NCBI RefSeq assembly: GCF_029910655.1
Contig: NZ_CP123897.1
Location: 4,515,547-4,579,546, forward strand
Direction of reading: 5' to 3'
DNA from: Methylomonas sp. UP202
GTDB lineage: Bacteria; Pseudomonadota; Gammaproteobacteria; Methylococcales; Methylomonadaceae
DNA length: 64,000 nt
A model generated the notes under the pieces. That model was not told the DNA's origin. It worked only from the letters and a program-made list of their open reading frames with translations, and did no database searches. Made by a program: the position numbers and the translations under genes. Below, piece after piece: positions 39,201 through 46,934 of the stretch (position 1 is its first letter; each line of letters begins with the position of its first letter).

Positions 39201-42200
39201 CAAACACTGTTGACAGGATCGTAACCGTTGGTCAATACCGTGACGCCGCCGCTGCCGATTTGGTCACCCGCCGTGGCTCCGATCAAGCTGTTGCCGGCGC
39301 TGACGGCGCCGAGCAAACCCGTCAAGCGGCTGCCCCAGGTCACCGCGCCCAATTGGCTGTCGGTGCCGTTCCCCCAGTTCGGACTGATGACGACGTAGCC
39401 TAGTCGCGTCGTGTTGTTATATTCCGCCGGGAGGGCAACGACACCGCCGCTACCGACACGATCGTTGGCGTGCGTGCCAACCAAACTGTTAGCCGCGTTG
39501 GCGTTACCTGTCAGCGGGGAAGCCGCGCCTGCCGTGGTTGTGACACTGCCCCAAGTAACCGCGCCGGCGTCGGCGGTGGCGCCGTTATCCCAATTAGGGC
39601 TGACGATCGCGTAGTAATCAAGATGATATTGCTTTTGACCGTTGGCGTTGGCCGGTCCGGTTGTCCAGTCGTAAGGCAACAGCGTGATGCCGCCGCTGCC
39701 GATTTGATCGCCCGCGGTGCCGCCGATCAAGCTGTTTGCCGAGCTGATACTCCCGGTTATGCCGGTCGCGGCGGCGGTTTTGGTGACGGCTCCGACGTTC
39801 GCGGTGCCGCCGTCATTCCAATTCGGACTGGCGATCAAATAATACGCAGTGCGGGTGCCGGACCAGGTGCTTCCGTTGTAGGTCAGCGTCGTATATTGGC
39901 CGGCCTTGACACCTCCACTGCCGACTTGGTCGCCGGCGGTATCGCCGACCAAGCTGTTGCCGGAACCGACAGTGCCTTGAATGCCGCTGGCTTCGGCGCC
40001 CATCGTGACCGCTCCCCGATCGCTGTTCCAATGCGGGCTGATCACGCCGTAAAAATAGGTGTAAGTCCAGTTGTTTGCGGTCTCCACACCGTTAAAAGCC
40101 GTTACGACGCCGCCGCTACCTACTCGGTCGTTGGTATGACTTCCAATCAAGCTGTTGCTGCTACTGATAGCGCCACTGACGCCGCTGCCGGAACTACCCC
40201 AAGAGGCAGCGCCGGCGTCGGCATTACCGCCGTTATCCCAGGTGGGCGTTAGGACCACGTAATCGGCCACGCCCACATCGACGATATTATTGACGTCGCT
40301 GCCTACGCCATCGTTGGCGGTGCTGCCGACTAGGCTGTTTCCCGCGCCGACCGCGCCGCTGACACCGCTGGACTTGCTGCCCCAGGTAATCGCGCCGGCG
40401 TCGGTCGCTCCACCGTTATCCCAATCCGGGCTCAACACTAAGTAATAACCGCTTTTCAGCAAAATACCGCCGCCGCCGACATGATCGTTGGCGGTCGAGC
40501 CGACCAGACTGTTAGCCGAACCTAGAGTTCCGGTCTTGGTGGCGGTAGCATCCCAGAAGGTAACCGCGCCAGCGCTGCTGTTCCACAGCGGGCTAAGGAC
40601 CACATAGCCGGGGTCTTGTCCAAGGTCGGTGACGCCGCCACTGCCGACCTGGTCGCCAGCGTGACTGCCGACCAAACTATTGCCGCTGCCGATGACGCCG
40701 GACACGCCGCCGTTGTTAGTAGTAGTTTCGGTCGGAATATTGGTTAAGGTGTTGCCGAGGTAGTTCGTTGTGGTGATGGTGCCGTAGGTGATATTGCGAC
40801 CGTCGCCCCAGGTAATCGCACCTGCATCGGCGGTCGATCCTCCGTTGTTGAAGTGCGGGCTTAGAATTAGATAATAAGGGTGCGTCGAGGTGTATCCTGT
40901 ATCCTGATTGCGGCTCGTGTAGTGGCTGAGGACTTGGATGCCGCCGCTACCGACCAAATCGCCTGCGGTCGCGCCAACCAAGCTATTAGCCGAAGAAACG
41001 GCGAAACCGGCTGTCGCTCCACCGGACGCGTAACCGGTCGCGCCGTCGAGCCAAGTGACCGAACCTTTGTCGCCGTTCCAGTGCGGACTGGCGACAACGT
41101 AAGCGGCGTCGGTACGGTAAGTATTCACGTGGCCGTGCGGCGGGGTGTCGCTAGGTTGACTGTTGTAGTTGGTGCTGCTGGTGTAATAAAGCACTTTGAT
41201 GTCGCCGCTACCGATCTGGTCGTTGGCATTGCCCCCGACCAGACTGTTCGACGAAGAAACGGTACCTGTCAATGCGGCGGAACCGCTAGCCCAAGTGACC
41301 GCGCCGGCATCGGCGCTGGCACCGTTTTGCCAATGCGGACTGGCGATCGCGAAAAAATTTCGGTAATACTCGGTGGCGGTAATCAACGCGCCGCTACTGT
41401 TGTAATCGTGAAACTCGGTGACAAATTGCGTGACCCCGCTACTGCCGATTTGGTCTCCAGCGGCACCACCTACCAAACTGTTGGAAGATGAAATGACACC
41501 GGATATTCCGCTCAAAGCGCTACCCATCGTCACGGCGCCGGTATTGGCATTCCATTGCGGATTGAGTACCAGATATTTTAAATAGCCGTTTTCGTTGTTC
41601 CAGGCGTGGCTGGCGGTGCCGTAGTAGTTGTCGATCAACACAATGCTGCCGCTGCCCACCGCGTCGCTCGCCGAACTGCCGACCAAACTGTTGGACGACG
41701 TCACCGTTCCGCTCAGCCCCGTGGTTCCGCTGGACCAAGTCACCGCCCCCTTGCCGCCGTCCCAATGCGGACTGGAAATCAAAAAGTTGCCCTGCGAATT
41801 GAACGAGACGTTGACGTTAGTGTTGGTATTTTGGCTAACAAGCAGGGTGATACCGCCGCTGCCCAAGCGATCGTCGGCGTGGCTGCCGGTCAACGTCGCC
41901 AACAACGCGCCGGACCAACCGTTATATAAATAGACCGCGCCGGCATCCTGACCGCCGAAGTCGTCGTAGGGGTTGGTGACCACCACGTTCGTGCTCCACA
42001 GCACCGAGGTCCCGGTACCGAAACCGGAGGTAACGCCCAGTGTATTGGTGGGGTTGGGGTCTTCGAATTCGAATTGCGGGTATTTGCCGCTGTTATCTAT
42101 CGTGATGTTGCGCGGGTCCAGCAACAGATTGCCGTTGCGGCCCTTGGGCGCGGCCGTCGCCACGCTACCGCCGAAGATCAGCGTATCGTGCGAAGACACC

Positions 42201-43708
42201 TCAACGGTACCGCCGTCGCCACCGTTCTGACCGCCCTTGGCGGATATATTGCCGTAAAAATCGGTATTCTGGTCCGACCAAACCACGACGTCGCCGCCGT
42301 CGCCTTTCGCGGTAGCATCGGCTTGCAACTGGGTAAAGGGGTTGATCCGGACCAACGTTGCGTTGCGAACCGCCGCGTCCTTGCCATGAAAACCGCCGCC
42401 GATACTGATCTTGCCGCCGCCCTTGGCGCCGTTGGCGGTGAGCGTCGCGGCGGCCAAAGTGACATCTTTGCCGCCGGTGACGGTGATCTTGCCACCCTGT
42501 CCGGAAACGCCGCTAGCATCCAGGGTGGCGGAGCTGAATACACCACCCTGGCCGCCCGCGGTCACCGCGATGTCGCCGCCATTTTTGGTTCCCTTAGTGG
42601 ATAGTTTCGCGGACGCGGTCTGGATGACTCGACTGTCGGCGGCAATCGTGATTCGGCCGCCGTGGGAGACGGTACCCTCGGCGCTAAGCGTTCCGGTTTG
42701 CAGCACCCGATCGCCTGTCAGTCGAATATCGCCGCCACTATTACCGTCGGCGCGGACCGTGCCGGTGTCGACGACCAACTGGCCATGCTCGACGACATTG
42801 CCGCCTTGAGTATTCTCGGCGGCGGACACGTCCAGTGTACCGCTGTTACTGACTTCGTCGCCGATCAGTTCTATCGAACCGCCGCGATCGACCAGGGATT
42901 TGGCCTCGACCACGCCGCTGTTGTTAATCGCGGCGCCGCGCAATTGGTCGGCGGCGCTGGCGGTCATAATGACTCGACCGCCATCGGCGCGGATCAACTG
43001 CTTATTCTCGATCAGCGTATTGACGGTGGCGGGATCGACCTGAACATTAACTAGTTTACCTTCGTCCAATTCCAGTGTTACGCCATCGCCGCCGGCCAGC
43101 GCTACCGTGCCCAAACGGGCCTGGACCAAACCTTCGTTGCTGACGCTGGGGGCCAGCAAGGCCACGTATCCGCCGTCCTTGACATGGATTTCGCCCTGGT
43201 TGACAACGCCGGTATCGCCACCGTCGCGCTTGAAATGGTAATTTCCGGCACGGAAATCGGCATCGCTGATGTTCATCGTCGAAGCGGCCATCGCACCAAC
43301 GTCGACTTGGGCGCCCTTGGCAAACAGCACGCCGTTAGGGTTCACCAGAAACACTTGGCCGTTGGCGGTCAATTGACCGGCAATGACCGACGCTTCGCCG
43401 GACGTCACCCGATTCAGCGCAATCGAGTGGGCGTTAGGTTGTTGATAATCCACGTGGGCATCGGCACCGATGTTGTAGCTCTGCCAGTTGATGATGGCTT
43501 TCTGACTGCCTTGTACGACATCCATCCGAGCGCCGTTTTGGTGGATTTTCACCTGTCCCGACGCCACTTGCCCTCCGCTCGGCAACGCGTTGCCGGCCAG
43601 TTCGGCCAAGGCGGGCTGCCAAGCGCCGGCCAAGGCGATCTGTATCGCCAGCACCAGCGGATGACGGTTGAAGTGCGGCGTGCGGCTTTGGCTGGCATGT
43701 CTAGTCAT
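33281..43708 (-). CDS. Giant two-partner-secretion exoprotein (filamentous-hemagglutinin type) with repeat arrays
   Basis: TpsA-type secreted protein of 3475 residues. Residues 1-35 are a long signal peptide ending 'AWQPALA'. The TPS/haemagglutination domain follows (~36-300) with 'QKAIINWQSYNIGADAHVDY' and the NPNG motif at 123-126 ('VNPNGVLFAKGAQVDVG'), then beta-helix strands (~300-560). Residues ~585-1680 hold about 16 FG-GAP-like repeats with the core 'NSLVGxxAxDxVGSGG'. Residues ~1900-3200 carry MBG/YDG-type Ig-like repeats ('SKTYDG', 'LTGSRTYNGS'), including 510-bp near-identical units. A Gly-rich linker ('NNTGSGGGGGG') and a ~150-residue C-terminal domain end it. Cognate tpsB is upstream in the same operon; likely a surface adhesin or matrix protein. 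Confidence 0.93.
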   Translation of the reverse strand: MTRHASQSRTPHFNRHPLVLAIQIALAGAWQPALAELAGNALPSGGQVASGQVKIHQNGARMDVVQGSQKAIINWQSYNIGADAHVDYQQPNAHSIALNRVTSGEASVIAGQLTANGQVFLVNPNGVLFAKGAQVDVGAMAASTMNISDADFRAGNYHFKRDGGDTGVVNQGEIHVKDGGYVALLAPSVSNEGLVQARLGTVALAGGDGVTLELDEGKLVNVQVDPATVNTLIENKQLIRADGGRVIMTASAADQLRGAAINNSGVVEAKSLVDRGGSIELIGDEVSNSGTLDVSAAENTQGGNVVEHGQLVVDTGTVRADGNSGGDIRLTGDRVLQTGTLSAEGTVSHGGRITIAADSRVIQTASAKLSTKGTKNGGDIAVTAGGQGGVFSSATLDASGVSGQGGKITVTGGKDVTLAAATLTANGAKGGGKISIGGGFHGKDAAVRNATLVRINPFTQLQADATAKGDGGDVVVWSDQNTDFYGNISAKGGQNGGDGGTVEVSSHDTLIFGGSVATAAPKGRNGNLLLDPRNITIDNSGKYPQFEFEDPNPTNTLGVTSGFGTGTSVLWSTNVVVTNPYDDFGGQDAGAVYLYNGWSGALLATLTGSHADDRLGSGGITLLVSQNTNTNVNVSFNSQGNFLISSPHWDGGKGAVTWSSGTTGLSGTVTSSNSLVGSSASDAVGSGSIVLIDNYYGTASHAWNNENGYLKYLVLNPQWNANTGAVTMGSALSGISGVISSSNSLVGGAAGDQIGSSGVTQFVTEFHDYNSSGALITATEYYRNFFAIASPHWQNGASADAGAVTWASGSAALTGTVSSSNSLVGGNANDQIGSGDIKVLYYTSSTNYNSQPSDTPPHGHVNTYRTDAAYVVASPHWNGDKGSVTWLDGATGYASGGATAGFAVSSANSLVGATAGDLVGSGGIQVLSHYTSRNQDTGYTSTHPYYLILSPHFNNGGSTADAGAITWGDGRNITYGTITTTNYLGNTLTNIPTETTTNNGGVSGVIGSGNSLVGSHAGDQVGSGGVTDLGQDPGYVVLSPLWNSSAGAVTFWDATATKTGTLGSANSLVGSTANDHVGGGGILLKSGYYLVLSPDWDNGGATDAGAITWGSKSSGVSGAVGAGNSLVGSTANDGVGSDVNNIVDVGVADYVVLTPTWDNGGNADAGAASWGSSGSGVSGAISSSNSLIGSHTNDRVGSGGVVTAFNGVETANNWTYTYFYGVISPHWNSDRGAVTMGAEASGIQGTVGSGNSLVGDTAGDQVGSGGVKAGQYTTLTYNGSTWSGTRTAYYLIASPNWNDGGTANVGAVTKTAAATGITGSISSANSLIGGTAGDQIGSGGITLLPYDWTTGPANANGQKQYHLDYYAIVSPNWDNGATADAGAVTWGSVTTTAGAASPLTGNANAANSLVGTHANDRVGSGGVVALPAEYNNTTRLGYVVISPNWGNGTDSQLGAVTWGSRLTGLLGAVSAGNSLIGATAGDQIGSGGVTVLTNGYDPVNSVWSYNYLVLSPHWHSGANADAGAVTWVAEKTGFAYGESSQGAVVGAANSLVGSHAGDQVGSDGVIDLGVSYLVGSRHWHNGSAADAGALSWARASIGAAGAVSASNSLIGSYSNQDVGLNQVRLTVNYNTYYYDYLVIDTDWRNGGLANAGAVTYGDAFYGIFGEVSVANSVVGTTANSGISFDTGGPWVDYYQYAGTNYFSLLPGFAYDHGDTFVVSFANENTGRVTSGATDPSRITYGMAIGKDMTIAPGVLTNLLGWGTNVTLQASNDITVNSALNVAGLFSSSATLKLEAGRSIYVNADITTDGGNLVLHANDLAANGVVDADRSAGNAVIELAHGVTIDAGAGSVTMELRDGTGNTEDDSGNITLAGQILADTISIVHRGTGGASGSKNIVLNSGAGLTANGSGDALVLAAASGGELVNNVGSGVLSAANGRWLVYMHSPSGSTEGGLTGAAGSALPRLYNKTYDGDLPGTIVAGNHLIYDYQPSLSVDVGNISKTYGDADPSASSAFSGYVNDDGVTDSATVAGLSGTPSFSIVGGTAGTGREVGSYTVNGAVGSAAISGGAGYSTTIGTGGASGTLTVNKKTLTVTASNDSRAYNGSGYSGGHGVNITGFVNSETSSVLGGSVSYGGTSQGATNAGSYAITASGYTASNYDFSYVDGTLTITPFVVSLTGSRTYNGSTNVAAGIFSAGSLVGSETLNLSGTGTIASKNVGTGKTVTLGTLALADGTNGGLASNYTLSGGTHTADISAASLTVSTSDVSKAYDGGTTAAGTATITSGSLYGSDSLSGGTFAFSDKNVGSGNKTVTVSGVTVSDGNSGANYSVSYANNITSTITPFVVSLTGSRTYNGSTNVAAGIFSAGSLVGSETLNLSGTGTIASKNVGTGKTVTLGTLALADGTNGGLASNYTLSGGTHTADISAASLTVSTSDVSKTYDGGTSAAGTATITSGSLYGSDSLSGGTFAFSDKNVGSGNKTVTVSGVTVSDGNSGANYSVSYANNTTSTITPFVVSLTGSRTYNGSTNVAAGIFSAGSLVGSETLNLSGTGTIASKNVGTGKAVTLGTLALADGTNGGLASNYTLSGGTHTADISAASLTVSTSDVSKTYDGGTSAAGTATITSGSLYGSDSLSGGTFAFSDKNVGSGNKTVTVSGVTVSDGNSGANYSVSYANNTTSTITPFVVSLTGSRTYNGSTNVAAGIFSAGSLVGSETLNLSGTGTIASKNVGTGKAVTLGTLALADGTNGGLASNYTLSGGTHTADIGAYTVDLTGSRTYDGTTVINAASLTTSTLVGGETLTLTGAGSVADQNVGTGKTVALGSLALGDGDNGGLASNYTLVGGTRSADVTAYAVSLTGNRSYDGSTNAAANIFAMSTLVGSETLSLTGTGTVADKNVGVGKSLTLGSLALADGSNGGLASNYTLAGGTHNATISAANLTVGTENVSKTYDGNTSAIGTAIVSSGTLYGSDSLIGGSFAFTDKNVGIGTKTVTVAAVTVNDGNSGDNYSVSYLNNTTSTINPFVVNLSGGRSYDGTTVVAAGDLHTGSLVGGETLILTGAGALGDKNVGTGKTVSLGSLALADGSNGGLASNYTLIGGDLSADISQANLVLTTSDVIKTYDGTTSASGTPIVKAGSGSQLFGSDSLSGGVYTFTDKNANGSSTVTVSGISVSDGNGGNNYSISYSDNTTSTVLPYVIHLTGSRVFDGSNVVNSDIFNLGTLVGNETLLLSGAGLMSDNRAGIDKPVDLGTLALADGGNGGLASNYTLAGGNPMVTILQPPTVNTPAPTETVNAGTVVPDNGGSSNSNNTGSGGGGGGRTTGLAMSALRGTDSNRSVQFSIADSGINSGGNAASGMATGGEAPTQLSNTVHLLASQSLVAGSQVQIVAHVEVSDYSSGFSFALPAGALSTTAGEGTVTAKMGNGEPLPAWLNFNSHSLSFSTDNAGAAQLPLQVVITQTSPSGQQKSIVVTIEKQGQAI
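35431..37205 (-). repeat. Tandem 510-bp near-identical repeats inside the tpsA gene
   Basis: Units 35431-35940, 35941-36450 and 36451-36960 are exactly 510 bases (170 codons) each, and a partial fourth runs from 36961 to about 37205. The anchor TATGNGTGCCGCCGCTCA recurs at each unit start. Only scattered single-base differences are seen (for example ACCGCTTTG versus ACGGTTTTG, GGTGGTGTTA versus GGTGATGTTA), including at silent sites. Each unit encodes two Ig-like modules ('LTGSRTYNGSTNVAAGIFS' and 'TVSTSDVSKTYDGGTSAAG'). Confidence 0.95.
38550..41960 (-). repeat. Array of ~16 diverged FG-GAP-like protein repeats within tpsA
   Basis: About 16 units of roughly 55-90 residues share 'NSLVGSxAxDQVGSGGVxxL', then 'YxVLSPxWxNG', 'DAGAVTWG' and 'GxxGxVSxxN'. 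DNA similarity is low, so these are old repeats, unlike the 510-bp units. Loop lengths between the motifs vary widely. The last unit ('NSVVGTTANSGISF') is degenerate. The pattern resembles repeat families of unknown function annotated in other large hemagglutinin-like proteins. Confidence 0.85.
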
Positions 43709-43725
43709 GAGACTGTCCTCTCGAA

Positions 43726-44463
43726 TCAGTGCGGTTTTTCGGTGCTTGCGGCGGCTTTGCGTTCCAACAGGCGGGCAAAATTGCTCAACGACGCCAAGTG
43801 CAGATAGATCAATCCCAGCGCGCCGGTTTGGAACAGGCTGTCCAACGCATCCCGGCTGATTTTTTGGAAGCGCGCCTCATCCACTATCCAAAGACCGGAC
43901 AACGAGTAACGCTCGCCGCTCGGTGATACCGCATCGGCGCGACGCTCGGTTAAGAGGTCCAATTCGTGCAAGGTGGCGGCGAATTGCGCAGTCCGTTGCG
44001 ATTCGGCGTGGAACTCCCGCAAAAAGGCGATGATTTGTTGCAGGTAAGCCGACGGTTCGCCGTCGACCAACAAAGGCTCGCCGGCCGTTTCGTTAAAACG
44101 TGGGCTAGTGTCGTCAAAACAAACGATCAATTGCTTGTCTTCGGCTTGCTCGGCGGGTACGAACGGGTATCGGCGGACGAAGGCGGGTATGTAATGACCT
44201 GCCCAGCGACCGGCACCATTGACGAACAGGTTTTCGCCATCGTTCAAGCCCAGCACCGCGACCGGGACAAAGTGCCCGTCGCCGGCTTTGGCGAAGGCGA
44301 TCGGGTATTCCTTGCCGGCTTCGCCGAATTCCGGACCAATCAGCGGTACCGAGTTACTAACTCGCGCATATCCTACGTCGTCGGACGGCGCGATATGCAA
44401 CCGACCGTGAGCGGCGGGGTTCAGGCTGACGATGCATTTATAAAATAGCAATTGGTTGTCCAC
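43726..44463 (-). CDS. SapC-family protein encoded between TpsB and TpsA
   Basis: Matches the SapC family (named after the S-layer secretion locus of Campylobacter fetus): 'VPLIGPEFGEAGKEYPIAFAK', 'VPVAVLGLNDGENLFVN', 'WAGHYIPAFVRRYPFV', then 'FDDTSPRFNETAGEPLLVDGEPS' and 'LSGLWIVDEARFQKI'. No ATG lies in the right place: the frame runs upstream into tpsB, and a GTG at 44463 ('MDNQLLFYKCIVSLNPAAHG', 245 residues) or the TTG at 44451 are the best starts. It lies 47 bases after tpsB and 17 bases before tpsA. No signal peptide is evident, so a cytoplasmic or inner-membrane-associated role is likely. Function in two-partner secretion unknown. Confidence 0.8.
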   Translation of the reverse strand: MDNQLLFYKCIVSLNPAAHGRLHIAPSDDVGYARVSNSVPLIGPEFGEAGKEYPIAFAKAGDGHFVPVAVLGLNDGENLFVNGAGRWAGHYIPAFVRRYPFVPAEQAEDKQLIVCFDDTSPRFNETAGEPLLVDGEPSAYLQQIIAFLREFHAESQRTAQFAATLHELDLLTERRADAVSPSGERYSLSGLWIVDEARFQKISRDALDSLFQTGALGLIYLHLASLSNFARLLERKAAASTEKPH

Positions 44464-44510
44464 GGTGGTATCGCAGGTTGAGTTGATGGAAAAACGGAGC
44501 CCGAAGACGC

Positions 44511-46232
44511 TTAAAACGCTTTGCTCAGGCTGACCCAAAAATGAGGCGTTTTGTAAGTTCCGTCCGAGTCGTTGCCGTCCGTAGAGCGCGCTGGGTTGGT
44601 GCCTATGCGTTGAGCAACGCTGCCGCGGATGACGAAATTGCCGGGTACCGTCCAGTTGATACCGACACCGCCGCCGCTGAGCGTGTAGTGATTGGGAACG
44701 CCTTCGGTGGCATTCGACCAAAGATCGTTATGCAACGTGATGCCGCCGTGGTCGATGAACCCGACCAACTCGACATGTTCGTAAACTTCGTAGCGCAATT
44801 CGAAATTCATCAGATAGCCCTCATCTCCGAGGGCTTCGTTGACCGGATAGGCTCTGATGCCGAAGGGACCGCCGAGGCTGAATTTTTCGGAGGAATCCAG
44901 GTTTTTGGTAGCCAACTGTCCGCTGAAACCGGCGTACAAGCGTAATTTGTCGGTCAGACCTTGCAGGCGGGAAGCATTAAGCGAGAATTTTTGATAGGCG
45001 CCGCCGGCTCGAGCGGTGGCCCGATTTTGGGCTTGATCGACTGGGCTGCCCGACAAATCCAGATTGCCGGCCACCATGGTCGCGCCGAACAAGGTCACCG
45101 CACCGCCGAGCCAATCGTCTTGATGGTCGCCGCTCAGGCCGACGTAACCGCTTTGCACTTCTTTGTCGCTGACCACGCTAGCAAGGCTGGTATTGTAGTA
45201 GTGGCGATCGTCGAAACCGCTGGCAACGTACAGATTCGTACTCACCCCGCGCAGCAGCGGATAGGTCGCGAAGGTGCCGCCGGTCCAGGCCGAGCCTTGC
45301 GCGTCCAACGACTGAAAAGGTTCGCCCAAGGTATAGTCCAACGCGGACGCCGCCAAACCAACCCGAAGCCCGGAGTAACCCACCGGCAACGAATAAGCAA
45401 CCCGCCCGTAAACGTTGCCGCTGCCGCCCTGAACGCGCAACGTCGCCAAGTCGCCCAAACGCAAGGGGTTATTGAGGTTCAGAGACCCACCGAACTGGTT
45501 CATGCCGACCGAACGCACGCCGGTATTGCTGTAATCCACGGAGCCGCTGATTAGGTTGCTGGGGTCGATTTTCAACAGCAGGTCGGATTCACCCGCTCTC
45601 GCGCCGGCTTTCAGGGTAGACGATACCGTGCCGCCGGTCAGGTCGTTCAACAGCAAAATACCGCGCTGCATATCGGCCAACCGCAAGGCTTCTCCCGCCG
45701 GCTGAGCCGCCAACATCGTTTGTCGGGGAATGTCGTTTCGGTAAGTGTTAGCCGAGTCGTCGACTTCGACCTTGCCCAGGGTGGCTTCGCGGATCAGGAT
45801 TTCGACGATACCGTCGCGAATTTGCTGAGCTGGCAATAGCGCGCGGGCGAAAAAACCACGTTGCTGGTAATACGCCGCGATATCGCGAGTGATTTTGCGC
45901 AGTTCAAGCAAGTTCAAGTCCTTGCCGATATAGTCTTTTAGAAACGACTGCAGATCGGTCTCGCTAATCAACACGGCGCCGCTGATCTTCCAACCCTTGA
46001 CTTGGATGCGGATGTCGCTTTCACCGGCAGGCGCCGGTTGTTCCGATATTTCGAACGGGACTTGCGAGTTGCCCGGCAAAATCGATTCGGGTTTGATATT
46101 TCGCAAAATCGAGCCGGCCTCGGGAACCACCTCGACCGCGTGACCGACCGCTAAGTAACTGATTAATGAAGCTAAGGCGCCGGCACGAAGCGGAACAAGG
46201 CTGACGTTGCGATTTCGATGGTTCGGTTGCAT
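44511..46232 (-). CDS. Two-partner secretion outer-membrane transporter (TpsB/FhaC/ShlB family)
   Basis: Omp85-superfamily transporter of 573 residues that exports the TpsA protein. Order: signal peptide (~1-30), POTRA domains (~70-215, 'WKISGAVLISETDLQSFLKDY', 'DIAAYYQQRGFFARALLPAQ', 'DGIVEILIREATLGKVEVDD'), then the 16-strand barrel (~225-573) with the conserved 'FSLGGPFGIRAYP' (VRGY-like motif in loop L6) and a C-terminal Phe ('FWVSLSKAF') typical of BAM substrates. First gene of tpsB-sapC-tpsA; the three should be one transcript. Confidence 0.95.
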   Translation of the reverse strand: MQPNHRNRNVSLVPLRAGALASLISYLAVGHAVEVVPEAGSILRNIKPESILPGNSQVPFEISEQPAPAGESDIRIQVKGWKISGAVLISETDLQSFLKDYIGKDLNLLELRKITRDIAAYYQQRGFFARALLPAQQIRDGIVEILIREATLGKVEVDDSANTYRNDIPRQTMLAAQPAGEALRLADMQRGILLLNDLTGGTVSSTLKAGARAGESDLLLKIDPSNLISGSVDYSNTGVRSVGMNQFGGSLNLNNPLRLGDLATLRVQGGSGNVYGRVAYSLPVGYSGLRVGLAASALDYTLGEPFQSLDAQGSAWTGGTFATYPLLRGVSTNLYVASGFDDRHYYNTSLASVVSDKEVQSGYVGLSGDHQDDWLGGAVTLFGATMVAGNLDLSGSPVDQAQNRATARAGGAYQKFSLNASRLQGLTDKLRLYAGFSGQLATKNLDSSEKFSLGGPFGIRAYPVNEALGDEGYLMNFELRYEVYEHVELVGFIDHGGITLHNDLWSNATEGVPNHYTLSGGGVGINWTVPGNFVIRGSVAQRIGTNPARSTDGNDSDGTYKTPHFWVSLSKAF

Positions 46233-46592
46233 ACGATTCCACTTAACTGAAATGAATGAGAGTTGTGGCCTGCCCGTATTCTTAAGGCAGCGAAGTCGGT
46301 TGCGACTATCGCCTATAAACTCATTTTACCCGTTACGAATTAGAGTGCCGCTTTCCGGTCGACGTTGTGTTTCGATCGCATCAGCACAACCGCTCAACTC
46401 ATGGGCCTAAAAGCATGCCCCGAGTAGACCACAAGAACTAGATGGAAATAATATAGTCGATTCAAAACTAACTGGCGGCAAAAAAACGCCAAACTTTAAT
46501 ACGCCCGCGTCACAGTTCTGGCATTTTCCGAGCAAGGACGCTCCAGCAACAGTCGGTTTTTGTCAAATTTGTAGGGTACTTTGCATTGTATG
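46233..46592. other. Intergenic region upstream of tpsB
   Basis: About 360 bases with no gene. It should carry the promoter of the tpsB-sapC-tpsA operon on minus. An AT-rich stretch at about 46440-46500 includes TATATTATTT on the minus strand and a small stem (TGGCG / CGCCA, around 46471-46488), but no convincing -35/-10 pair was found. Confidence 0.4.
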
Positions 46593-46644
46593 TCCTTTAA
46601 ACCACGCGATTGGCTTTTCGGACAAAGCGGTAGCAGTTTATTCG

Positions 46645-46900
46645 GATAGCGGCCCGCCTTGCATCGCCCCTTCTTCGCTCCGTACCACCACCGATCAGGA
46701 TGCCACTTCGTAGCGTCAGGCCGATCAGGCGCAGTATGCGTTTGTCGGTGATCCGTTATCCCATGCGAGCAATCGACCGGTCACGATAGATTCGATCAAA
46801 GAATTTCGATAAATCAATATCCACCACGTACTGCTTGCCGCTGTTGATGATGCTTTGTGCCGCTTGATGTGGAATCCGTCCCGGACGGAAGCAAACTGTG
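46645..46900 (-). pseudogene. Group II intron reverse transcriptase/maturase fragment
   Basis: The minus strand encodes 'FRPGRIPHQAAQSII', 'YVVDIDLSKFFDRIYRDRS', 'RITDKRILRLIGLTLRSG' and, in another frame, 'EEGAMQGGPLS'. These match consecutive RT blocks of LtrA-type intron proteins (FRPGRSAHQA, VVDIDLEKFFDRVNHD, DKRVLRLI, EEGTPQGGPLS). A stop codon after 'ARMG' and one frameshift break the frame, and both the rest of the RT and the ribozyme are missing. Confidence 0.85.
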
Positions 46901-46934
46901 CGGCGAAAATTGCGGTTCAAATAGCGGCTCCAGC

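Noticed and set aside
33354..43054. Many plus-strand open frames of 60-260 codons opposite tpsA, some repeated
   Set aside because: They mirror the GC-rich repeats of tpsA on the coding strand; their own repetition has the same 510-bp period.
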